Source of the DNA: Streptomyces sp. NBC_01353
GTDB taxonomy: Bacteria; Actinomycetota; Actinomycetes; Streptomycetales; Streptomycetaceae
Direction: 5' to 3'
NCBI RefSeq assembly: GCF_036237275.1
Contig: NZ_CP108352.1
Coordinates: 1,364,001 to 1,428,000 of the forward strand
Length of the DNA stretch: 64,000 bases
The notes below the pieces were generated by a model. The model was not told where the DNA came from. It was given only the letters and a program-made list of their open reading frames with translations, and ran no database searches. Below, one piece after another: positions 25,863 to 36,247 of the stretch (its first letter is position 1; each line of letters begins with the position of its first letter). A program made the translations under genes and the position numbers.

Positions 25863-27074
25863 TCACGGCGAGGTGCGTCGGCGGGCGTAGAGCCTGCCGA
25901 TGGGCTCGGTACTCAGGCCGTGCAGCACGATGCTGACCATGACGGTGACCACCATCACCCGGGAGATGAAGTCACCGCCACCGGCGGCGGGCAGCTGGAT
26001 CGCGGCGAGGAGCCCGAAGACCACCGAGGTCACGCCTCTGGGCCCCATCCATCCCAGGAAGAGCCTGTCGGTCAGGGACAGATCCGAACCGATCAGCGCG
26101 AGCATCACGGGCACCATGCGCACAAGGGTGACGGCCAGGAGACCGTAGAGGATGACGGAGAGATGGAAGCCGTCCCAGAACTCGTCGTTGACGATCTGGC
26201 CGAAGAGGAACCACAGGGCGAGCGTCAGCAAGGTGACCAGATCGTCGGTCATCTCCACGGCGTCCTTCGGCAGATGCCTCATCGCGGGTGCGATGCAGAC
26301 CCCGGCCACGAAGGAGGCGACGAAGCCGTTGCCGTCCAGGAACGAGGAGAGGGTGTACGCGGCAATGGGCACGCTCAGCACCGCGAGCCTCGTCGCGGCG
26401 GGCTGCGTCCAGCCCCTCGCCCAGGACCGGCGCAGCACCCATCCGGCCAGGTAGCCGACGAGCGATCCGGCCCCGATGGCCCAGGCCGCCGATCCGACGG
26501 CGTCCAGGACGGCCTCGGCGTAGTCGTCGCTCTCCGTGTGGGACTCCACGGCGGCGGCGACGCAGAGCAGGAACACCGGGGAGACGATTCCGTCGTTCAG
26601 GCCGCCCTCGACGTTGAGCACCTCCCGCAGGCGTGCCGGGATGCGCTTGTCCCGCACGACGGCCGCGGTGGGCGCCAGATCGAGAGGGACGACGACGGTC
26701 GCCAGCGCGGCGAGCACCCATCCGGGTTGGTCGGGGAAGAAGGCGAGCGCGGTCAGAAAGGCGGCGACCAGGGTGAGCGGCAGCGCGCCGCCCAGGAGTC
26801 GGGCGACGACGCTCCGCTCCCGGCGGATGACTCCCGCGGGAACCTCGGTCGCGTCGACGAAGAGCAGGAGGGCGAGGACGACCTCCACCGAACGCTCGAA
26901 GCCCGCCATGTCGCCGAAGTCGAAGACGAGCGGCGGGTCCGAGCCGCTGGTGAGGGCGATGCCCGCCACCATCATGGCGATCGGTGCGGTGATGCTCCAC
27001 CGTGCGAGCCGGTGCGACAGGACGCACCAGGTGAACAGAATGCCCGCGATGACGGTGACGGCAAGCAAGAGCAT
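25863..27074 (-). CDS. Sodium/cation:proton antiporter (CPA1 family)
   Basis: A 403-residue membrane protein with about 12 helices. Conserved blocks are DATEVPAG in helix 3, VVVPLDLAPTAAVV, NVEGGLNDGIVSPVFLLC (the CPA1 NDG region carrying the transport Asp) and LGWMGPRGVTSVVFGLL. There is no cytoplasmic regulatory domain, unlike the antiporter at 15.5 kb. The start at 27074 is chosen where the first membrane helix (MLLLAVTVIAGILFTW) begins; the frame runs 48 codons further back with no similarity to the family. Confidence 0.85.
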   Translation of the reverse strand: MLLLAVTVIAGILFTWCVLSHRLARWSITAPIAMMVAGIALTSGSDPPLVFDFGDMAGFERSVEVVLALLLFVDATEVPAGVIRRERSVVARLLGGALPLTLVAAFLTALAFFPDQPGWVLAALATVVVPLDLAPTAAVVRDKRIPARLREVLNVEGGLNDGIVSPVFLLCVAAAVESHTESDDYAEAVLDAVGSAAWAIGAGSLVGYLAGWVLRRSWARGWTQPAATRLAVLSVPIAAYTLSSFLDGNGFVASFVAGVCIAPAMRHLPKDAVEMTDDLVTLLTLALWFLFGQIVNDEFWDGFHLSVILYGLLAVTLVRMVPVMLALIGSDLSLTDRLFLGWMGPRGVTSVVFGLLAAIQLPAAGGGDFISRVMVVTVMVSIVLHGLSTEPIGRLYARRRTSP

Positions 27075-27348
27075 CCGCGCTTTCGAAGGGGCCCTCGGAC
27101 AGACGGAGCGTAAGGCGGAACGTCCTTCCGACCCGTGCGAGCACGCCGACGAGGTCGCGTCCCACCCCCGAGCGGCCGCTGACGTCGCCCCTCCCCAGAC
27201 CGGAGGACCTCTGGTCATCTGGGCGGAACAGGCCCTTCCGGCAGCAATAGACGCCGGGAACCACGTGTGACCGCCCGCCTCGCGCGCCGGGCGGCACGCG
27301 AGGCGGACCGTCCAGGTGCGGACCGTCCAGGGAGCGGTGTCGGTGCCG

Positions 27349-29214
<1,866 letters not shown>

Positions 29215-30423
29215 ATGCCCAACAAGACCTACGACGCCATCGTGGTCGGAGCGCGCTGCGCCGGTGCACCGACCGCGATGCTGCTGGCACGACGGGGCCA
29301 CCGGGTCCTCCTGCTGGACCGGGCCCATTTCCCGAGCGACACCGTCTCCACACACCTGATCCATCCGCCAGGCCTGGCGGCACTGGACCGCTGGGGCCTC
29401 CTGGGCCGGGTGACCGCCGGCGATCTGCCGATGATCACCACGTACTCCTTCGACCTCGGGCCGCTCACCCTGGCCGGTTCCCCGGCCGGGTACGGGTTCT
29501 CCGGCTCGTACGCACCGCGCCGCACGGTCCTGGACAAGATCCTCGTGGATGCCGCCATGGAGGCGGGCGCCGAGGTACGCGAGGGGTTCTCCGTCGAGGA
29601 GTTGGTGAACGGGGGCGACAGTGCGGACAATGCCGTGACCGGGATCCGGGGACGCGAACACAGCAACCCCCAAATAACGGAGCACGCCCGGGTGGTGATC
29701 GGCGCGGACGGCGCCCACTCGCTCGTCGCGCGGAGCGTCGGAGCCGCCTCCTACGCCGAGAAACCGAAGCTGCAGGCCAGCTACTACACCTACTGGTCGG
29801 GGCTCGGCTTCGACAAGTTCGAGACGTTCCTGCGGCCCGACCGAGGGATCGCGGGCTGGCCCACCCACGACGGCCTGACCCTGCTCATCTGCGGCTGGCC
29901 CATGCGCGAGTTCGAGGCGAACCGGACCGACGTCGAGGGCGAGTACCTGGCCACCGTCGCCCTGGCGCCCACCCTGGCCGAACGGATCGCGTCGGCCACC
30001 CGAGTGGAACGCTTCGTCGGGACCGCGGTCCCGAACTACTTCCGGACACCGTACGGACCGGGCTGGGCCCTGGTGGGGGACGCCGGCTACCTCAAGGACT
30101 TCATCACTGCTCAGGGCATCCAGGACGCCTTCCAGGACGCGGAACTGTGCGCACGGGCCGTCGATGAGACCCTCACCGGACAGCGTCCCTTCGAGGAGGC
30201 CATGCGGGACTACCAGGAGGCCCGCGACGGGCGAGTACGGGAGATGTACGAGTTCACCGCCGACTTCGCCCGCCTCGAACCGCCGACTCCGGAGATGCAG
30301 CAGATGTTCGGCGCCATCGCGCAACAGCAGGAGACCATGGACGGCTTCGCCCGGGTGATCGCCGGGGTGACCACTCCCTCGGAATTCTTCTCCGACCCGG
30401 CCCTGGCACCGGCGGCGGGCTGA
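29215..30423 (+). CDS. FAD-dependent monooxygenase/oxidoreductase
   Basis: A 402-residue flavoprotein of the aromatic hydroxylase/geranylgeranyl-reductase superfamily. The N-terminal dinucleotide motif VVGARCAGAPTAMLLARRGH (residues 7-26) is followed by a conserved ADGAHSLVARSVG block and GDAGYLKDFITAQGIQDAFQ, the second FAD-binding motif. Substrate is unknown; family members hydroxylate or reduce aromatic, polyketide or terpenoid compounds. The start ATG 29215 has only a weak GTCAGGTGA site; alternative starts upstream lie inside the hairpin region. Confidence 0.85.
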   Translation: MPNKTYDAIVVGARCAGAPTAMLLARRGHRVLLLDRAHFPSDTVSTHLIHPPGLAALDRWGLLGRVTAGDLPMITTYSFDLGPLTLAGSPAGYGFSGSYAPRRTVLDKILVDAAMEAGAEVREGFSVEELVNGGDSADNAVTGIRGREHSNPQITEHARVVIGADGAHSLVARSVGAASYAEKPKLQASYYTYWSGLGFDKFETFLRPDRGIAGWPTHDGLTLLICGWPMREFEANRTDVEGEYLATVALAPTLAERIASATRVERFVGTAVPNYFRTPYGPGWALVGDAGYLKDFITAQGIQDAFQDAELCARAVDETLTGQRPFEEAMRDYQEARDGRVREMYEFTADFARLEPPTPEMQQMFGAIAQQQETMDGFARVIAGVTTPSEFFSDPALAPAAG

Positions 30424-30465
30424 GCCGCCTCACCGCCTGCGCCGGACCTCGCCCGACACCCGCGG

Positions 30466-30761
30466 TCAGCGGCACAGGAGCGCGGCGCGCAGATCGAGTT
30501 TGTGGTCGAGTCGGGAGAGGTCGCGTCCGGTGAGTGCCTCGATGCGCTGGATCCGGTAGTGGACCGTGTTCACGTGCAGGTTGAGGGTCTCTGCGGTCCG
30601 TGCCCAGGAGCAGTTGAGGCCGAGGAACACCTCCAAGGTCTCCAGGAGGACGCGGTGGGAGGCGCCGGCACTGTCCAGGAGCGGGCCCAGGGTCTTGGTG
30701 CTGTACACGGCTTTGACGTCTGCGGGGACCCCGGCCAACAGGGCTTCGACGGTGTCCAACA
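30466..30761 (-). pseudogene. PucR-family regulator, C-terminal half only
   Basis: The minus strand encodes the last 98 or so residues of a PucR-type transcriptional regulator: ETLEVFLGLNCSWARTAETL, then LHVNTVHYRIQRIEALTGRD, the characteristic C-terminal helix-turn-helix, and a normal LRAALLCR ending. The sensory N-terminal part is missing. At about 30761 similarity stops abruptly where similarity to a molybdenum hydroxylase on the opposite strand begins. PucR-type regulators control purine catabolism genes, which include xanthine dehydrogenase. Confidence 0.7.
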
Positions 30762-31557
30762 CCGTCCACAAGCAGATCACCGCGGGCGCGCTGAACACCA
30801 CGGTCGACCGGATCGCGGTCCGCCAGTCGGACACGGACGTCGTCCGCCACGACACCGGCGCGTTCGGTTCGGCCGGCACGGTGGTGGCGGGCAAGGCCGT
30901 GATGCTGGCGGCCGATTCGCTCGCGGAGCGCCTCCGGACCTTCGCTGCCCGGCACACGGGCGTGGCCCGGCACCTGTGCACGCTGGAGGCCGAGGCCTTC
31001 GACTGCGCGGGCCGGATCGTCACCCTGAAGGAGCTGTACGAGGCCGCGTACGACAGGGGCAGGCTGGACGAGTTGGCGGCGGAGGGCCACTGGGGCGGCT
31101 CGCCGCGCTCGGTCGCCTTCAACGCGCAGTGGTTCCGGCTCGCGGTAGACCCGAACACCGGCGAGATGAGGATCCTGCGCAGCGTGCACGCGGCGGACGC
31201 GGGCAAGGTCATGAACCCGATGCAGTGCCGTGGTCAGGTCGAGGGCGGCGTCGCCCAGGCGCTCGGGGCGACGCTCTTCGAGGCCGTGCGGCTGGACGAG
31301 CGCGGTGAGGTGACGACGGCCGCGTTCCGCCGCTACCGGCTTCCCCAGTACGCCGATGTGCCACGCACCGAGGTCCACTTCATGGAGACGAGCGACGCGA
31401 TCGGCCCGCTCGGGGCCAAATCGATGAGCGAGAGCCCGTTCAACCGGTCGCCCCCGCGTTCGCCAACGCACTGCGGGACGCCACCGGCATCCGGTTCACC
31501 GAACTGCCCGTCACCCGCGACCGCGTCTGGCTCGCGCTCGACCGGCACCGAACGTAG
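30762..31557 (+). pseudogene. Xanthine dehydrogenase Mo-binding subunit, truncated and frameshifted
   Basis: The + strand carries the C-terminal third of a xanthine dehydrogenase/aldehyde oxidase molybdenum subunit: VRQSDTDVVRHDTGAFGSAG, CTLEAEAFDCAGRI, GQVEGGVAQALGATLFEAVR and GPLGAKSMSESPFN. There is no start codon or N-terminal two thirds. Near 31442-31447 the frame shifts: the family ending PVAPAFANALRDATGIRFT continues in the next frame to a stop at 31557, so loss of a single C in a CCC run explains it. It is non-functional twice over. Confidence 0.75.
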
Positions 31558-31730
31558 GGGGCCGCGCCGTGCGCGTCGGACGAAGGACCGGAGTAGGCCA
31601 GGGCACTCTTCGTACGTTGCTCACAAAAGCAAGGCGATGGGGCCTGAAGGTGGAGCAGATGTGGTTTCCGTAGAACTGGGCGGGTATCACTGGCGTCAGC
31701 CGCCGCACCGACTGCCTGAAGGGGAACCCC

Positions 31731-32222
31731 ATGAGCAGCGTCACCGCGCCGCCCCGAACCGACCCCGTACGCGCGGGCCATTTCACCATCCACGGGGAGG
31801 TGGCCCGCCCCCTCACCCTGGGCGTCGCGGACCTGCGGCGCCGCTGGGGTCAGCACGAGGCGACGGTGACGTTCGACTGCGCGACCGGCGGCCCGCAGGA
31901 GCACCGTTTCCGTGGCCCGCTCCTGCGGGAGGTGGTGGAAGCGGTGGCACCGTCCTTCGATCCCCGCCGGCGCAAGGAGCGCGCCCGGTTCCTCGTGGCG
32001 TTCACCGGCGGGGACGGCCACCACGCCGTGCTCTCGTGGGCGGAGTTCGACACCGATTTCGGGAACAGCCCGATCCTGCTCGCCACCCGCATGGACGGGA
32101 CCGAGCTCGACGAGGCCGGCTGTCAGCTCGTCGTCCCCACCGACCACTGCGGGGCCCGGTACATCAGCGCCGTCACCAGCGTCTGGATCGGCACGTGCCG
32201 CATGCCGGACGCCGCACCCTGA
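31731..32222 (+). CDS. Small molybdopterin-dependent oxidoreductase (sulfite oxidase-like fold)
   Basis: A 163-residue protein resembling the molybdopterin-binding domain of sulfite oxidase/YedY-type enzymes, but much shorter. The strand VTFDCATGG (Cys50) is in the position of the Mo-ligand Cys of the family, and LLREVVEAV, SWAEFDTDFG and GARYISAVTSVWIG match the rest of the fold. No signal peptide is seen. A substrate cannot be named. GAAGGGGA precedes ATG 31731. It is next to a di-Mop molybdate-binding protein and the mod genes, which supports a molybdenum link. Confidence 0.7.
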   Translation: MSSVTAPPRTDPVRAGHFTIHGEVARPLTLGVADLRRRWGQHEATVTFDCATGGPQEHRFRGPLLREVVEAVAPSFDPRRRKERARFLVAFTGGDGHHAVLSWAEFDTDFGNSPILLATRMDGTELDEAGCQLVVPTDHCGARYISAVTSVWIGTCRMPDAAP

Positions 32223-32271
32223 GAAACAGCCGTGCCCCGCATGCGCGGGCACCGGTTCCGCGGTGGATCCG

Positions 32272-32691
32272 TCAGGCGCCGGCGAGCGAGATCTCGGTGG
32301 CTTTGACGAGCGCCACGACCGGGGTGCCGGCCACGAGGCCGAGGTCCGCGACGGCGTCCTTGGTGATGGCCGCGGTGAGACTGCCCCCTTCGACGTCCAC
32401 CTTGACGCTCGCCATCGCGCCACCGGTCGCCACCTCGCTCACCGTGCCGGGCACCTGATTGCGAATGCTCAGTCCGTCCACGGGTCCGGTGGCCAGAGCC
32501 ACCTCGGTGGACTTCACCAGGATGCGCACCGCCGCGCCCTCGCCAAGACGGAGATCCTTGACGGCGTCGGCCGTGATCGCGGCGGTGATGTTCTGACCAC
32601 CGTCGAGGCGGACCGTGACGGTCGCCATGGCTTCGCCGGTGGTGACCGACGTGACGGTGCCAGGCAGCTGATTGCGAATGCTGAGACCCAT
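32272..32691 (-). CDS. Di-Mop molybdate-binding protein (molbindin)
   Basis: A 139-residue protein made of two tandem Mop/TOBE domains of about 68 residues each. Both begin LSIRN and continue with a PGTV turn and a VTV/VKV strand, and end LVKSTEV or LVKATEI. Such molbindins store or buffer molybdate in the cytoplasm as oligomers. The start at 32691 gives the natural first Mop domain. It is divergent from the HTH-Mop regulator gene across a 180-base region with two palindromes. Confidence 0.85.
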   Translation of the reverse strand: MGLSIRNQLPGTVTSVTTGEAMATVTVRLDGGQNITAAITADAVKDLRLGEGAAVRILVKSTEVALATGPVDGLSIRNQVPGTVSEVATGGAMASVKVDVEGGSLTAAITKDAVADLGLVAGTPVVALVKATEISLAGA

Positions 32692-32743
32692 GAAGAGATG
32701 CCCTACTTTGCTCTGGAAAGTCGGCGTGATCCCACCCCGTGCA

Positions 32744-32755
32744 GCACTGTAGTGC
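32744..32755. promoter_or_regulatory. Palindrome GCACTGTAGTGC in divergent promoter region
   Basis: A 12-base perfect palindrome (GCACT-GT-AGTGC) lies about 55 bases before the molbindin start, in the region between that gene and the HTH-Mop regulator. It is a candidate operator. It does not share its sequence with the second palindrome at 32845. Confidence 0.35.
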
Positions 32756-32834
32756 CACGCGTCGCTCATCTCTCCGCAGGCTTGGCCCTTTCTCCAACAG
32801 GGCTGGCATCTGCCGTGAGGAACCCACGAATCAG

Positions 32835-32871
32835 TTGCATTTGAGAGGCTGAGCCTCCTACGGTGGCGCTT
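32835..32871 (+). promoter_or_regulatory. Promoter with internal operator, probably leaderless
   Basis: TTGCAT at 32835-32840 and TACGGT at 32859-32864 are separated by 18 bases and resemble the main streptomycete -35 and -10 hexamers. Transcription would start about 32870-32872, at the ATG of the HTH-Mop gene, so the message would lack a leader. The palindrome GAGGC-TGA-GCCTC at 32845-32857 lies wholly in the spacer, a natural site for autorepression. Confidence 0.5.
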
Positions 32872-33267
32872 ATGCAGTCCTACACCATCGGTCAGGCGGC
32901 GCGTCTGCTCGGCGTCAGCCCCGACACCGCCCGCCGCTGGGCCGACGCCGGCCGAGTCGCGACCCATCGCGACGAGAGCGGGCGCCGCCTCATCGACGGC
33001 CGCGATCTGGCCGCCTTCTCCATCGAGGTCGGCCAGGGCGGAAGCGGTGACGAGGACGCCTCGTACACCTCCGCGCGCAACGCCTTCCCCGGCATCGTCA
33101 CCGCGGTCAAGCTCGGTGACGTCGCCGCGCAGGTGGAGATCCAGGCGGGTCCCCACCGGCTGGTGTCCCTGTTGACCAGGGAGGCCGTCGAGGAGCTGGG
33201 ACTCGAAGTCGGCATGCAGGCCACCGCCCGCGTGAAGTCGACCAGCGTGCACATCGACCGCAGCTGA
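32872..33267 (+). CDS. HTH-Mop molybdate-responsive regulator
   Basis: A 131-residue protein with an N-terminal MerR/excisionase-type helix-turn-helix (YTIGQAARLLGVSPDTARRW; about residues 3-55) and a C-terminal Mop/TOBE domain (FPGIVTAVKLGDVAAQVEI to VKSTSV, about 70-129). It is analogous to ModE, with a different DNA-binding domain, and should sense molybdate or tungstate and control the mod genes that follow. ATG 32872 is preferred to GTG 32863 because the homologous N-terminus begins MQSYTIG and the promoter implies a leaderless start there. The modA gene begins about 100 bases after the stop. Confidence 0.85.
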   Translation: MQSYTIGQAARLLGVSPDTARRWADAGRVATHRDESGRRLIDGRDLAAFSIEVGQGGSGDEDASYTSARNAFPGIVTAVKLGDVAAQVEIQAGPHRLVSLLTREAVEELGLEVGMQATARVKSTSVHIDRS

Positions 33268-33364
33268 CCTCTCACGCACAAGCGGCGCCACCGTCACGGG
33301 CGCGGCTCACCACCATCCGCCCGGACGGCTCACGCCGATCACAGTCCCCAGGAGAACCACCCTC

Positions 33365-34165
33365 ATGTCTCTCACCTTCACGAGACGCCGCGCCGCCGCT
33401 GCCGTCCTGACGGCCGCCCTGCTCGTATCGCTGGCCGCCTGCGGCAACGACACCAAGGACTCCAACGCCAAGGCGACCGAGTCCGCCTCCGGCACGCCCA
33501 AGGCCAATCTGACGGTCCTGGCCGCCGCCTCCCTGACCGATGTCTTCAAGACCGCGGGCGCCGCCTACGAGAAGGCGCACCCGGGCACCAAGGTGACCTT
33601 CTCCTTCGCCGGCTCGCAGGAGCTGGCCGCCCAGGTCAAGCAGGGGGCGCCGGCCGACGCACTGGTCACCGCCGACACCAAGACGATGAACGGGCTGAAG
33701 GCCGACACCGGCACGCCCATCGTCATCGCCAAGAACCGTCTGGTGATCGCGACCGTCGAGGGCAACCCGAAGAAGGTCGACGAGCTGAAGGACCTCGGCG
33801 ACACCCAGCTGAAGGTCGTGCTCGCCGCGCCCGAGGTCCCTGCCGGCCGCTACAGCAAGAAGATCCTGGACGCCCAGAAGATCACGGTGAAGCCGGTCTC
33901 CCAGGAGCCCAACGTCCGCGCCGTCCTGAGCAAGGTCGAGCTGGGCGAGGCCGACGCCGGCCTGGTCTACAAGACCGACGCCGAGAAGTCCGCCGACAAG
34001 GTCGACGCCGTCGAGATCCCCGACGCCCAGAACGCGATCGCCGAGTACCCCGCCGCCACGCTCAAGGCGTCGAAGAACTCCGAGGCCGCCGCCGCGTTCG
34101 TCGCCTGGCTGAGCACGCCCGAGGCGCAGAAGATCCTCCAGGACGCCGGCTTCCAGCAGCCGTAA
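33365..34165 (+). CDS. modA: Molybdate ABC transporter substrate-binding lipoprotein
   Basis: A 266-residue lipoprotein. The signal peptide ends in lipobox SLAAC (Cys26). The mature part matches ModA: LTVLAAASLTDVFK, SFAGSQELAAQVKQGAPAD and NRLVIATVEGN, covering the conserved oxyanion-binding Ser and the hinge. It captures molybdate or tungstate outside the membrane for the permease encoded next. The Lys-rich, Asp-rich surface is typical. AGGAGA precedes ATG 33365. The gene is separated from modBC by a strong hairpin. Confidence 0.93.
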   Translation: MSLTFTRRRAAAAVLTAALLVSLAACGNDTKDSNAKATESASGTPKANLTVLAAASLTDVFKTAGAAYEKAHPGTKVTFSFAGSQELAAQVKQGAPADALVTADTKTMNGLKADTGTPIVIAKNRLVIATVEGNPKKVDELKDLGDTQLKVVLAAPEVPAGRYSKKILDAQKITVKPVSQEPNVRAVLSKVELGEADAGLVYKTDAEKSADKVDAVEIPDAQNAIAEYPAATLKASKNSEAAAAFVAWLSTPEAQKILQDAGFQQP

Positions 34166-34185
34166 CCGCACCATGCCCGCCTACT

Positions 34186-34221
34186 GGGGCTGCCCGGGTC
34201 GGGGGGGGGCCGGGCAGCCCC
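34186..34221 (+). terminator. Intra-operon hairpin between modA and modBC
   Basis: GGGGCTGCCCGG (34186-34197) pairs perfectly with CCGGGCAGCCCC (34210-34221), giving a 12-bp stem with a G-rich loop of 12 bases that includes nine G in a row. It lies 20 bases after the modA stop and about 40 before the modBC start. It probably stabilises or partly terminates the modA message so that binding protein is made in excess. Confidence 0.7.
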
Positions 34222-34262
34222 GGTGCGGCTCTCCGCCCCCTCCTCCGAGCACGGGACCCTTG

Positions 34263-36224
34263 ATGAAGCGCCTCCGCACCCTCACGCCGACGTCGGCGGA
34301 GAGGCCGCGTGCCACGCAGGCTCGCACACCGCTCGCCCTGGCGATCCCCGCGCTGCTGGCCGTCGCGTTCCTGCTGCTCCCCCTGATCGGGATCCTCGTC
34401 CGGACGTCCTGGGACGAGCTCGGCTCCCATCTGACCAGCCCGGGCACCACCCAGGCGCTGCGGCTTTCGCTCGTCGTCTCGCTCTGGGCCCTCGGTCTGT
34501 CCCTGGTCCTCGGTGTGCCGTTGGCCTGGCTGCTGGCCCGGGTGGACTTCCCGGGCAAGGCCTTCGTCCGTTCCCTCGTCCTGCTGCCGATGGTCCTGCC
34601 GCCCACCGTCGGCGGTGTCGCCCTCCTGCTGGCGTTCGGGCGGCGCGGCCTGCTCGGCCCCTGGCTGGAGAACACGTTCGGCATCACCCTTCCGTTCCAC
34701 ACCTCGGGCGCGGTGCTCGCCGCGACCTTCGTCGCCATGCCCTTCCTCGTCATCAGCCTCGAAGGAGCGCTCGGCGGACTCCGTCCCCGTTACGAGGAGA
34801 CAGCCGCCTCGCTGGGAGCGTCGCCGCTGCGCGTCTTCTTCACCGTGACGATGCCCATGGTGGTGCCGGGACTGATCGCGGGCGCCGCCCTCACCTGGGC
34901 GCGGGCGCTGGGCGAGTTCGGCGCCACCATCACCTTCGCCGGCAATCTCCCCGGCACCACCCAGACCCTGCCCCTCCAGGTCTATCTGCTGCTTCAGGAG
35001 GAGCCGGAGGCCGCGACGTCCGTCTCCCTCCTCCTGCTCGTCATCGCCATGCTCGTCCTCATCGCGCTCCGCGGCCGCTGGACCGGAATACCGAGCGACC
35101 GCGCTCACCGTGCCACCCCTGCGGCGGACGAGCCGGACCCGGTCGCCGCGCCGCCGGCCGCCGAGCCCGAACCGCCGACGGCGCAGGACCACTGGCGCCT
35201 TCATGCCGAGGTCACCGGCTTCACCGAACTGACTCTGGACGCCGAACCGGGCACCACGATCGCCGTCGTCGGCGCCAACGGCGCGGGCAAGACCACGCTC
35301 CTGCGCGCCCTCCTGGGCCTCACTCCCCGCGCTCACGCCACCGTCCGCCTCGGCGACACCGACGTCACCGCACGACCGCCGCACCGCCGAGGAGTCGCCT
35401 GGGTCCCCCAGGACGGCGCCCTCTTCCCCCACATGACGGCCCTCGCCAACACCGCGTACGGCCTGCGCGCCCACGGCGTCTCCCGCGCCGAGGCGCGCCA
35501 CGAGGCACAGCAGTGGCTCGACCGGCTGGGCGTCGGCCACCTCGCGCGCCGCCGGCCGGCACAGCTCTCCGGCGGCCAGGCCCAACGCGTCGCCCTGGCC
35601 CGGGCGCTCGCCGCCCGCCCCCGGCTGCTGCTCCTCGACGAACCGCTCGCGGCCCTCGACCAGACCACCCGCACCCATGTCCGGCACACCCTGCGCAGGC
35701 ATCTCGACGGCTTCGGCGGCGTCTGCCTGATCGTCACCCACGACCCCGTCGAGGCCGTCTCCCTCGCCGACCGGGTCCTGGTGCTCGACGACGGACGCAC
35801 CCTCCAGGACGCCCCGCCCGCCGAGGTCACCCGCCACCCCCGCTCACCGTGGGTGGCCCGTATGCTCGGGCGGAACGCCTGGCCCGGCACGGCCACCGCG
35901 GGTGGCCTCGAACTCGTGGGCGGTGGGCGGCTGGTGATCGCGGAAGCTCTGCCCGCGGGCACCGACGTGCTGGCGATCATCGCGCCCGAAGCGGTGTCCG
36001 TGCACCGCGACAGGCCCGGCGGAAGCCCGCGCAACGTCTGGCCCGGCACCGTACGGGAGATCACCTCGTCGGGCAGCCGCCTCCGGGTACTGATCACCTC
36101 CGACGAGGCCCCCGACCTCGTCGCCGAGATCACCCCCCAGGCGGCGGCCGAACTCGGCCTCGCCGACGGCACGGCCGTGTGGACCGGCGTCAAGGCGACC
36201 GAAGTGACCGCAGTGACCCTCTGA
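34263..36224 (+). CDS. modBC: Fused molybdate ABC transporter permease-ATPase
   Basis: A 653-residue protein joining the two inner parts of the molybdate importer. Residues 1-275 are the ModB permease with five or six helices and the EAA loop (EETAASLGASPLRVFF). After a Pro/Ala-rich linker (about 280-305) comes the ModC ATPase: Walker A GANGAGKTT (337-345), signature LSGGQ (435-439), Walker B LLLLDEP (D459, E460) and the switch His in TVTHDP-like IVTHDPVEA. A TOBE domain ends it (about 590-653). Such fusions occur in actinobacteria. The ribosome binding site is weak (GGGA), so translation may depend on modA. Confidence 0.92.
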   Translation: MKRLRTLTPTSAERPRATQARTPLALAIPALLAVAFLLLPLIGILVRTSWDELGSHLTSPGTTQALRLSLVVSLWALGLSLVLGVPLAWLLARVDFPGKAFVRSLVLLPMVLPPTVGGVALLLAFGRRGLLGPWLENTFGITLPFHTSGAVLAATFVAMPFLVISLEGALGGLRPRYEETAASLGASPLRVFFTVTMPMVVPGLIAGAALTWARALGEFGATITFAGNLPGTTQTLPLQVYLLLQEEPEAATSVSLLLLVIAMLVLIALRGRWTGIPSDRAHRATPAADEPDPVAAPPAAEPEPPTAQDHWRLHAEVTGFTELTLDAEPGTTIAVVGANGAGKTTLLRALLGLTPRAHATVRLGDTDVTARPPHRRGVAWVPQDGALFPHMTALANTAYGLRAHGVSRAEARHEAQQWLDRLGVGHLARRRPAQLSGGQAQRVALARALAARPRLLLLDEPLAALDQTTRTHVRHTLRRHLDGFGGVCLIVTHDPVEAVSLADRVLVLDDGRTLQDAPPAEVTRHPRSPWVARMLGRNAWPGTATAGGLELVGGGRLVIAEALPAGTDVLAIIAPEAVSVHRDRPGGSPRNVWPGTVREITSSGSRLRVLITSDEAPDLVAEITPQAAAELGLADGTAVWTGVKATEVTAVTL

Positions 36225-36247
36225 CAGGCGGGCGCCGCGGGCCGGCG

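Noticed and set aside
30762-31557. Functional molybdenum hydroxylase
   Set aside because: The N-terminal two thirds are missing and the C-terminus is frameshifted.
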